Shown one piece after another: positions 19,006 through 25,903 of a DNA stretch of 64,000 nt. The notes below the pieces were generated by a model. It did no database searches. It was not told the DNA's origin and was given only the letters and a program-made list of their open reading frames with translations. The DNA lies in assembly GCF_024220585.1 (NCBI RefSeq), contig NZ_JAMXKF010000008.1:62001-126000 (forward strand), in the 5' to 3' direction. The first letter of the stretch is position 1. Each line of letters begins with the position of its first letter. The DNA is from Dyadobacter diqingensis. Its GTDB lineage: Bacteria; Bacteroidota; Bacteroidia; Cytophagales; Spirosomataceae. Position numbers and translations under genes: made by a program.

Positions 19006-19060
19006 ATAAAGAAGCCTGATTAGTGGAACACTTTGTGTTCTGTTCATCAGGCTTCTTTAT
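19006..19060. terminator. Bidirectional terminator between the reductase and M56 peptidase genes
   Basis: Perfect 15-bp outer stem (19006-19020 / 19046-19060) that encloses a second small hairpin GAACAC-ttt-GTGTTC (19026-19040). A/T tracts on both ends suit termination in both directions between two convergent genes. Confidence 0.9.
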
Positions 19061-19063
19061 GAT

Positions 19064-20920
19064 TTATTTTTTGATCGGTGGCGCGGGTGCTACCGGAGGT
19101 CTGGGTACTGCTCCGGGAGCTGGTACAGGTGCCGGTGGCGTGACCCGGGCTGGTGGCGGAGGAGGTGCAAACTCGACCCGGGATGCTCGTTTTGCAGAAA
19201 CGGCCCGGCGGGCTCTGACACTTGGACGGGCCATCGCGTAATTTCTGGGAATTAGCGACAAGGACGTAAGTCCGATTTTTGCCCCGAGATCATCTATTTT
19301 CCTGCTTAACTCCTCGATTTCCTTCTCAACCGCGTTATAGGGTTCCTCGGCTTTCTCTGTTTCCTTATGATTTGCTGACAACTCGGCGTTCAGCTGGTTT
19401 ATGATTTGTTCCTGAGCTTTAATTTGCTGTTCGAAATCTGCCAGTTGTTTGTCCAGATCAGCTTCGCTTACTTTTGTTTTTAGCTTACCATCAGAATGGA
19501 GCAGATGAGAGCGTTTTTCTATCAGGCCCTGGCGTGTTTCGCTGGCCCGATCTTTTTTCCAGTCCAGCTTCTCCTCATTTCTTTCAAAATGCTCGATATC
19601 AAAATGTTTCTTCTCCATTTCCTGCTGAAGCTCCTGCATACGGCGTTGCAAGGGTTCCATTTCTTTTTGCAGCGCATCCATTTTTTGCTGAAACTCACCC
19701 ATCTTGGCTTTCAGCGAATCACTCATTTGATATTCAGGTTCATCGATATCAATGTCGAAATCAATATGCTCTTCGATATCAGGGACGGCCACAAAAACTT
19801 CCGGGTTAACGTCGGCAACAACAGTTTCGCCATTTTTTGTAACCACTTTATGTTTGGTGGAAACCTGATGCGTTTTCGCTTTTTTCTTTTTTACGTTATC
19901 CTGTCCGACGGCATACATGGAAATGCCTGCAAGTGCCGCAATAAATACGAGGGTGATCGGTAAATTTCCCATAATACGTGCTGGTTTCGGGGTTATGCCC
20001 ATTACTCTTTTTACTCTTTGTAATAACAGTGGTTTTTTGGAAGCAAATGCCATTGCCAGAGAATGGTTTGTTTTCCATTCGGCAATACCGACAAGGGCAT
20101 GGGCCAGCGACATGCGGTCGCCGCAAACTTCTACGGCAAGATCATCACAGCAATGTTCGCGTTCGATACGGACTCTTTCGGATAACCACCAAAGTGCGGG
20201 GTGAAAGAAAAATACCACTTCAACAAAGGATTGCAGCATGTTAACCAGGTAATCGTAGCGACGAATGTGGGCCAGTTCATGCGCCAGAATGGCTTCGATT
20301 TGCGAAGTGGGAAAACCGGTCAATAATCCGATTGGAATTAACACCACCGGTTGTAAGGTGCCGATGACCATTGGCGTCAGAATTTTGGCTGATTCTTTTA
20401 GCTCGATGGATTGGTAAATTTTCAGCTTGGCCGTTAACACACCAAATCTTGCCCGCCATTCCTTGTTCATCACCAGTCGGGAGTTATGGCGCAGATGCTC
20501 GGTGTAAATCCAGCCGCCTAAAAAACGCAATATCAAAACAAAAGCACCAATCAGCCAGCAGATTACAAGTTCCTGAATGTGCGTAGTCAGCCAAAGCTGC
20601 AATTTTGTGGTCAGTGAAACTTCATACGTTAATGTTTTCCAGTCTGTTACAACTTGTGTGCCGGTTCTTAGGGCCGTGGTTAAGGCCTTTTGGGAAGAGT
20701 TAAGGTAGTAAAAGGAAAACGTGGCGACCGAAGCGATTACCTGAAGACAAAGTGTTCCGATGCCCAGATTATAGCGCAGACTTGCGGGGCTTTTCCTTAA
20801 AAAATAAAATCCAATACTGGCGATAAGCGCGAGTAAGGCACCTTGCCAAAGCGAATGTACCAGCGTCCACCCAAATGCGGAGACCAGTGCTTCCGAGAAT
20901 AAGTTGAAAAACATTTTCAT
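19064..20920 (-). CDS. M56-family membrane metallopeptidase (BlaR1/MecR1-like) with coiled coil and proline-rich tail
   Basis: A 618-residue integral membrane protein. Transmembrane helices fall at about residues 12-40, 52-73 and 115-137, and another follows the catalytic domain (about 325-345). The zinc site HELAH (His214, Glu215, His218) and the downstream 'RIEREHCCDDLAVEVCGDRMSLAHAL' region are diagnostic of M56 peptidases. In BlaR1 a penicillin-binding sensor follows; here the C-terminal ~260 residues instead form a long Glu/Lys/Gln-rich coiled coil and end in a Pro/Ala/Val-rich tail. It is translationally coupled to the BlaI-type repressor gene (4-nt ATGA overlap), so it is presumably the sensor protease that inactivates that repressor. 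The inducing signal is unknown. Confidence 0.9.
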   Translation of the reverse strand: MKMFFNLFSEALVSAFGWTLVHSLWQGALLALIASIGFYFLRKSPASLRYNLGIGTLCLQVIASVATFSFYYLNSSQKALTTALRTGTQVVTDWKTLTYEVSLTTKLQLWLTTHIQELVICWLIGAFVLILRFLGGWIYTEHLRHNSRLVMNKEWRARFGVLTAKLKIYQSIELKESAKILTPMVIGTLQPVVLIPIGLLTGFPTSQIEAILAHELAHIRRYDYLVNMLQSFVEVVFFFHPALWWLSERVRIEREHCCDDLAVEVCGDRMSLAHALVGIAEWKTNHSLAMAFASKKPLLLQRVKRVMGITPKPARIMGNLPITLVFIAALAGISMYAVGQDNVKKKKAKTHQVSTKHKVVTKNGETVVADVNPEVFVAVPDIEEHIDFDIDIDEPEYQMSDSLKAKMGEFQQKMDALQKEMEPLQRRMQELQQEMEKKHFDIEHFERNEEKLDWKKDRASETRQGLIEKRSHLLHSDGKLKTKVSEADLDKQLADFEQQIKAQEQIINQLNAELSANHKETEKAEEPYNAVEKEIEELSRKIDDLGAKIGLTSLSLIPRNYAMARPSVRARRAVSAKRASRVEFAPPPPPARVTPPAPVPAPGAVPRPPVAPAPPIKK

Positions 20921-21297
20921 GACGGGCGATTGTTTTCAAGGTTGTTTAGTAATTCACGAATTTCATCAAGCTCTTCTTTGGAGGTGGAATGGTTTCCCAA
21001 TGCTTGAATCACCAAACGCGCGGCTGATCCTCTGAATGTGGATTCAACGAACCGGCCTAAGAGGTCTTGCTGCGTCTCTTCTTCGTCAAGCAATGCAACA
21101 TAAATGTGGGAACGGCCGTTTTCTGTACGGTATAACAACCCTTTGTCGTTCATGATCTGCATTAACTTTAAGGTCGTTGTGTAGCCCGTGTCTTTGGATT
21201 CAGAGAGAAAATCGTGAACTTGCCTCACCGTTGAAGGCCCTTCTTTCCACAGGTAGTTCAGAATTTCAAGTTCGGATTCGGTTGGTTTAATAATCAT
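20917..21297 (-). CDS. BlaI/MecI/CopY-family transcriptional repressor
   Basis: A 126-residue winged-helix repressor of the BlaI family. The N-terminal 'PTESELEILNYLWKEGPSTVRQVHDFLSES' is the classic helix-turn-helix. It is followed by 'GYTTTLKLMQIMNDKGLLYR', where family proteases cleave, and by a C-terminal dimerisation segment ('QALGNHSTSKEELDEIRELLNNLE'). Its neighbour is the M56 peptidase with a 4-nt overlap, a two-gene sensor/repressor unit. Three 16-bp palindromes (21349-21420) lie in its own promoter region, so it most likely represses itself. Confidence 0.93.
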   Translation of the reverse strand: MIIKPTESELEILNYLWKEGPSTVRQVHDFLSESKDTGYTTTLKLMQIMNDKGLLYRTENGRSHIYVALLDEEETQQDLLGRFVESTFRGSAARLVIQALGNHSTSKEELDEIRELLNNLENNRPS

Positions 21298-21348
21298 GGT
21301 CTAATAAATATTGAATTGATAATCAGAATAACAGCTAAAACTATCACC

Positions 21349-21420
21349 TACGAATAAGTTCGTAACAAATTTGTACGAAAAGATTCGTATTTCAAAGCAC
21401 TATCTACGATATTTTTCGTA
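21349..21420 (-). promoter_or_regulatory. Three BlaI-type operator palindromes
   Basis: Three 16-bp sites match TACGAnnnnnTTCGTA: 21349-21364, 21374-21389 and 21405-21420 (start-to-start 25 and 31 nt). The half-sites TACGA(A)/TTCGTA are two-fold symmetric and differ only in the spacer, as expected for a dimeric BlaI-like repressor. They cover the promoter of the repressor gene. Confidence 0.8.
21366..21396 (-). promoter_or_regulatory. Promoter of the BlaI/M56 operon
   Basis: On the minus strand TTTG (21393-21396) and CAAATTTG (21366-21373, one mismatch to TAnnTTTG) are separated by exactly 19 nt. The central operator (21374-21389) sits wholly within the spacer and another lies just downstream, an arrangement that would block RNA polymerase when the repressor is bound. 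Confidence 0.65.
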
Positions 21421-21475
21421 TGTTATTTGAAATTGATAATATTTTACTTTGTAAGTGATTGATTTGTAGTGAAAT

Positions 21476-21514
21476 AAAAAAATCCTGTGAGAAAACTCTC
21501 ACAGGATTTTTTTA
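21476..21514 (-). terminator. Intrinsic terminator after dnaN
   Basis: Stem TCCTGTGAGA / TCTCACAGGA with a 4-nt loop, flanked by an A-run and a T-run. On the minus strand it gives a U-tract about 55 nt after the dnaN stop. Confidence 0.92.
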
Positions 21515-21568
21515 TTATTTTAACAGAAATTAAGAAAATTGAGATCGGTTGGCGATCAATTTTAATTT

Positions 21569-22693
21569 CTAAACATACGTATTTAACATCACCGGCATCA
21601 CCAGCATCAGGATATCTTCATTTTCTTCCTGATCAACAGGAATAATCAAACCGGCACGGTTTGGTGCAGAAAGTTCAAAAGTGATGGTTTTGCTAGACAA
21701 GTTTCCAAGCACCTCGATCAGGAATTTGGCGTTAAAACCAATCTCCATATCATCGCCATTGTATTCGCAAAGCAAACGCTCATTCGCTTCGTTTGAATAA
21801 TCAAGATCTTCCGCAGAAATCACAAGATCGTTCAAAGACATTTTCAGACGAACCTGGTGGGTAGTACGGTTTGAGTAAATCGAGATACGACGCAAAGAGC
21901 TAAGGATTTCCATCCGGCCGATGGTCAGCGTATTTGGGTTGTTTGTTGGAATTGCATTTTCATAATCAGGGAAACGCTCATCGATCAAACGGCAGATCAT
22001 ACGGATATTTCCAAAGCTGAAAAATGCGTTGGAAGCTGTAAACTCGGCCTTCACCGGAACATCATCCGAAGGAAGACAAGATTTAAGTAAGTTTAAAGCC
22101 TTACGCTGAATGATCATCGATGTATCAACATCCGATTTGATATCAGAACGGCGATAACGTACCAGACGGTGGCCGTCAGTGGCTACGAAAGTTGCATTTT
22201 CAACGCCCATTTGAACAAAAACCCCTGTCATGGCAGGTCTAAGGTCATCTGTGCTGGTAGCAAATAACGTATTGGCAATCGCTGCGCCCAAAGCTGACGA
22301 TGACAAATCAACGGATTGGCCACGGTTTACAGAAGGCGTTTTCGGGAAATCAATCGGGTTTTCACCAGACAGCTTGTAGCGGCCGTTATCCGAGATAATT
22401 TCCGTTCCAAAGGTTTCACTGTTCACCTGAAGCGTTATAGGCTGTTCAGGAAGGCCGCGTAATGTATCCAACAAAAGTTTTGCAGGAACAGCGATAGCGC
22501 CTTTTTCAGTAGATTCTACCTCGATCTCGGTAATCATAACGGTCTGCAAATCAGATGCAGTTACAGTCAGGCGATTTCCTTCAAGGGAAAGTAGAAAATT
22601 CTCTAATATAGGTACGATAGGGTTCGTTGAAACGACACCATTAATTGCAGACAGTTGCTTGAGCAGTACCGATGACGAAACGACAAACTTCAT
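21569..22693 (-). CDS. dnaN: DNA polymerase III sliding clamp (beta subunit)
   Basis: A 374-residue beta clamp made of three similar domains. It encircles DNA and tethers polymerase III. Family features include the N-terminal 'MKFVVSSSVLLKQLSAINGVV', 'VPAKLLLDTLRGLP', 'TDGHRLVRYRR' in the middle domain, and the C-terminal 'ILMLVMPVML' that shapes the partner-binding pocket. Normal length, ATG at 22693. It follows gldG on the same strand with a 110-nt gap containing TACTTTTG (22766-22773, an exact -7 match on the minus strand), so it may have its own promoter. It is not next to dnaA here, as is usual for Bacteroidota. Confidence 0.97.
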   Translation of the reverse strand: MKFVVSSSVLLKQLSAINGVVSTNPIVPILENFLLSLEGNRLTVTASDLQTVMITEIEVESTEKGAIAVPAKLLLDTLRGLPEQPITLQVNSETFGTEIISDNGRYKLSGENPIDFPKTPSVNRGQSVDLSSSALGAAIANTLFATSTDDLRPAMTGVFVQMGVENATFVATDGHRLVRYRRSDIKSDVDTSMIIQRKALNLLKSCLPSDDVPVKAEFTASNAFFSFGNIRMICRLIDERFPDYENAIPTNNPNTLTIGRMEILSSLRRISIYSNRTTHQVRLKMSLNDLVISAEDLDYSNEANERLLCEYNGDDMEIGFNAKFLIEVLGNLSSKTITFELSAPNRAGLIIPVDQEENEDILMLVMPVMLNTYV

Positions 22694-22803
22694 AATTCGT
22701 GACGGAAGTGTTTAGATAAAAAATAGAAAAAACCATACAGATCCTTAAATCTGTTTTGTAGGGAACAAAAGTATAAAAAAAAATGTACTAAGCCGATTTA
22801 TTA

Positions 22804-24462
22804 TTATGCGAATTTGCGACGGCGGATATAGTAACGCAGCGCACCGAAAATTCCCAGAATGATCAGAGGGAGAAGCAGGTTAAGTGCCTGCCAGAATTTC
22901 TTGTCTTTCTGTACTGCAATTTTATCCAGCGCCCGGATACTGATTTGTTTGCTTCGTGATGTAATAATGCCGTTTTCATCCGTCATGTAATCCAAAGCGT
23001 GCATCACAAAATCTTTATTTCCAAAAATATTAGTCGAAGCGCGGTCATAACCCAGCGGCAACGGCGTGTTTCGGCGGTAGTCGAAATCGTTCACCACAAC
23101 GTCGCCATCTGCACAAATGATTATTTTCCCCTGCCCTGTTGCCTTGAAAGTTTTTGAACGCGGGTCTGCCGGCAAAATCCGGTTCTCAAATAATGAATTA
23201 ATGGTACCTTCCAAAAGAACAGCCGCCAGTTTTACACCTCCATTGTATTCTGAGGGTTCGGGTTGTTGCCGTGCTTCGTTATAGCCAACCAGCGCGGGTG
23301 TATTGAGCAGTTTTGTATAAGGTGAAGTCATCAAAAGCGGAATCTTCTGAATGGCTGCCGAGCCTCCGACTGTGTCCATAGAGCTAAGGAACCGCGAATA
23401 AACGGCATCCATATTTCTTGTGATCGGACTTGGACCAAAATTGTTCAGCAATGGGAAAAAACGCCATGGCACCGCCTTGATTTCCGGTTTATCGCCCATA
23501 TTGCCAACATTCATGGGAATGGTCGCACTCGCAAGGTCTTTCACCAGGTTATTGTTGATGCGTACGCCCCAACGGAAGAAAAGGTCGTTTAAATTCAAAT
23601 CCAACGGCTGCACATAATTTCCTTCCAGGCTCACGCTATCCACTTTTGCTCCGTCAACAAAGAAAAGCGCTTTTCCGCCTCCGATTACATACTGGTCCAG
23701 TTTGTATTTTTCTTCCTCAGAAAAAGGAACATCAGGTTTTAAAATCATCAAAGCATCCAGCCCCTCATAGGTCTCCGGATCCTTGACGACCATAAATACA
23801 TCATAACTCTGCTGCATCGTAGCGATCAGGTCGCTAAGACGTGCCGGTGGTAGTTTTTGGGTATGATTGACAAGCAGACCGATTTTTTTGCGCTCGGGGT
23901 TATCCAGAATACGAATGGCCGATGCCAGTTGAAACTCGACGTTTTCGTACGATTGATTCAACTGTTCTTCGGGGGAAGTTTCCTTGCTCCGATTTGCTTT
24001 TAAAAGCTGGACGGGTATAGCAAGCGTATCGGCCTGAATAATAGCACCCGGAAAAATCAGTTTTTCGGTACGTTTTCCATCTTCGTTGGCAAAAAGATTG
24101 GTAGGCGTTAACCCCCGATCCACCAGATTCTGATATTGCTTTTTCCTTTCGTCTTCACTCGCAGCATCGGAAGGGTCGGAAAACTGATACGTCAAATGTC
24201 CGTTTGAATACGTTTTAAACTCGTCCAGGGTCTCGCGCGTCGCACTTTCCAGGCGTTCGAAACCGGGAGGAAACTCGCCTGAGAGATATACATTGACGAC
24301 GATATCTTTATCGAGATTACTTAACAGCTGCTTCGTCGCATCAGAAATGGTATAACGTTTATCTTCCGTTAAATCCCAGCGGAAAAATAACAGAGAGGCC
24401 AGCCAGTTCAGGCCAGCCAGTATAACCAGCAATAATAAGAATCTGAGAATTATTTTCTTCAT
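22804..24462 (-). CDS. gldG: Gliding motility-associated ABC transporter substrate-binding protein GldG
   Basis: A 552-residue protein with one N-terminal transmembrane helix (FLLLLVILAGLNWLASLLFF) and one at the C-terminus ('LLLPLIILGIFGALRYYI' then RRRK), enclosing a large periplasmic ABC_transp_aux domain. 'RWDLTEDKRYTIS' after the first helix is the GldG hallmark. It belongs to the GldA-GldF-GldG transporter linked to Bacteroidota gliding. gldF, which normally precedes it, is not in this window: the upstream gene is a DUF1080 protein. I take ATG 24462 (MKKIILRFLL); a TTG nine codons upstream would disturb the signal-anchor start. Confidence 0.92.
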   Translation of the reverse strand: MKKIILRFLLLLVILAGLNWLASLLFFRWDLTEDKRYTISDATKQLLSNLDKDIVVNVYLSGEFPPGFERLESATRETLDEFKTYSNGHLTYQFSDPSDAASEDERKKQYQNLVDRGLTPTNLFANEDGKRTEKLIFPGAIIQADTLAIPVQLLKANRSKETSPEEQLNQSYENVEFQLASAIRILDNPERKKIGLLVNHTQKLPPARLSDLIATMQQSYDVFMVVKDPETYEGLDALMILKPDVPFSEEEKYKLDQYVIGGGKALFFVDGAKVDSVSLEGNYVQPLDLNLNDLFFRWGVRINNNLVKDLASATIPMNVGNMGDKPEIKAVPWRFFPLLNNFGPSPITRNMDAVYSRFLSSMDTVGGSAAIQKIPLLMTSPYTKLLNTPALVGYNEARQQPEPSEYNGGVKLAAVLLEGTINSLFENRILPADPRSKTFKATGQGKIIICADGDVVVNDFDYRRNTPLPLGYDRASTNIFGNKDFVMHALDYMTDENGIITSRSKQISIRALDKIAVQKDKKFWQALNLLLPLIILGIFGALRYYIRRRKFA

Positions 24463-24526
24463 GAAGCAGTAACGCCCGTTTTTCAGCAAAAATATAAAAA
24501 CTAAACGGAGTTATTGCCGCATACGC

Positions 24527-25420
24527 CTATTTCTTGTATTTGCAGCTTTTATTATCGGCAGATTGGTAGTAGGATTTGTAATTGCTGGCCTTCGGGTCCA
24601 TGCATCCTTTCAGGTTTAGTATTTCAATATCTTTAAAATCAATCGGGTGACTTTCGGCCTGGAGTGCGATATAACCGCTTCCCAAAGGTGTGCCGTCTTT
24701 TTTGATCCATTCCTCCGCATTGCTGAAATGCCCTGCTTTAAAATCATGGTCTTTTCCCACATAACCACCTCCGATTTTTGGTTTGGTAAATGTAAAAACG
24801 ACATCCCCATTGATGATATGATGCACAATGGAATCGCCTAAAACGATAGCTTCGGCAGAAACCCATTGATCTCCGTTGTAAGTTTTAGAAGTGGAATTGA
24901 TGCAATGTGCCTGATCAATCTTTCCGTTTACCTCAACAATGGTGCCGGGTGTACAAAGATTTCCGGTCGTGCGCTCGCCTGCATTCAGACCGCCTAAATA
25001 CTGCATTTCCAGCGATACCGGGAAGTCCTGGTCAATACCTAAACTGGCGGCAGACTGAGAATGCAGCATGATACCGCTGTTACGGACATTCCAGGAAGCA
25101 CCACCGGGAACCTGGTTGCCGGTAAAGCGGTATTTGAGCCGCAGTCGGTAATGTGAAAATGGCTTATTGTAATACATATGGCCATATTCCGTAGTGAATT
25201 TCTCATACTCTTTGTAATTCACGCGGATCATGCCGTCTTCGACGATAAACGTGTTTTTATAATTATCGTTGACCTTATGTCCTGCAATTTTAATATCCCA
25301 GCCTTTCAGATCTTTTCCGTTGAATAAGGATAGCCACTCTTCTTTTTCAGAGGTTTTCTGAGCGAAAGCGGAACAGGAAAGTAAGAGGAAAATGGACAGG
25401 AATTTGCAGAATTTGGACAT
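24527..25420 (-). CDS. Secreted DUF1080 (3-keto-disaccharide hydrolase domain) protein
   Basis: A 297-residue exported protein: signal peptide (residues 1-21, cleavage after AFA), then one DUF1080/PF06439 concanavalin-like domain starting with 'WLSLFNGKDLKGWDIKI'. The typical 'NSGIMLHSQ' and 'QAESHPIDFKDIEIL' motifs are present. The family is described as acting on 3-keto sugars in the periplasm, a pathway that also uses cytochrome-coupled oxidation and sugar isomerase/epimerase-like proteins, both of which occur at 33-40 kb here. The C-terminal 'GCMDPKASNYKSYYQSADNKSCKYKK' is a small Cys-containing tail. It lies 64 nt upstream of gldG without functional connection. Confidence 0.88.
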   Translation of the reverse strand: MSKFCKFLSIFLLLSCSAFAQKTSEKEEWLSLFNGKDLKGWDIKIAGHKVNDNYKNTFIVEDGMIRVNYKEYEKFTTEYGHMYYNKPFSHYRLRLKYRFTGNQVPGGASWNVRNSGIMLHSQSAASLGIDQDFPVSLEMQYLGGLNAGERTTGNLCTPGTIVEVNGKIDQAHCINSTSKTYNGDQWVSAEAIVLGDSIVHHIINGDVVFTFTKPKIGGGYVGKDHDFKAGHFSNAEEWIKKDGTPLGSGYIALQAESHPIDFKDIEILNLKGCMDPKASNYKSYYQSADNKSCKYKK

Positions 25421-25505
25421 AGTTGGATCGTGTTTGTTTTAAAAGGAAATAAAAGTTAATTTACTACTTAAATTAATTCACACACTTTAAATCTTATGTT
25501 GCCAA

Positions 25506-25682
25506 ATGTCTCCTGAGGAAAGACGTAACCTTGAAGAGGAATTTATTAATTTAAAGAAGCTTTTGGACTTTTATGTAGGATTCAGAGACAATATATCAAG
25601 CATGAATAATCAGGAAGTGGATGACCACATTAACGATATGCTTGACAGGCTATCAGAAATTAGGAATCAGTTAGACTTATGA
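25506..25682 (+). CDS. Small acidic helical protein (58 residues)
   Basis: A short open frame from ATG 25506 to TGA 25682, beginning MSPEERRNLEEEFINLKKLL and ending in a predicted amphipathic helix (DHINDMLDRLSEIRNQLDL). Its stop overlaps the next start (ATGA at 25679-25682), which argues that both are translated as a coupled pair. I recognise no family. Confidence 0.6.
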   Translation: MSPEERRNLEEEFINLKKLLDFYVGFRDNISSMNNQEVDDHINDMLDRLSEIRNQLDL

Positions 25683-25903
25683 AGCACGAACCACTAGTGC
25701 CGGAATTATTGCAGGAAGCATTCAGGCGTTTTGCGGCTTTGACGACGGAAGAAGAAAAATCATTGTTTTGGGAGGAGTTGGCTAAAAATACAAGTGAATT
25801 TTCACCTGAAATTCTTAACCAACTATTACAGAACGGTGTTTCTCATTTGTCTGAAAGAGTAAAAACTTTACATCAGGCAGTAAAAGAAAAAATACCCGCC
25901 TGA
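25679..25903 (+). CDS. Small helical hypothetical protein (74 residues)
   Basis: A 74-residue, wholly helical, Glu/Leu-rich protein ('PELLQEAFRRFAALTTEEEKSLFWEELAKNT...'), overlapping the preceding small ORF by 4 nt. Its stop codon (25901-25903) directly abuts the stop of rnr on the other strand, with no spacer. There is no signal peptide and no recognisable domain. The two small proteins may act together, but nothing indicates how. Confidence 0.65.
   Translation: MKHEPLVPELLQEAFRRFAALTTEEEKSLFWEELAKNTSEFSPEILNQLLQNGVSHLSERVKTLHQAVKEKIPA

Noticed and set aside
19023..19241. A glycine-rich plus-strand ORF opposite the proline-rich tail of the M56 protein
   Set aside because: Gly/Ala runs simply mirror the Pro/Ala codons of the real gene on the other strand.
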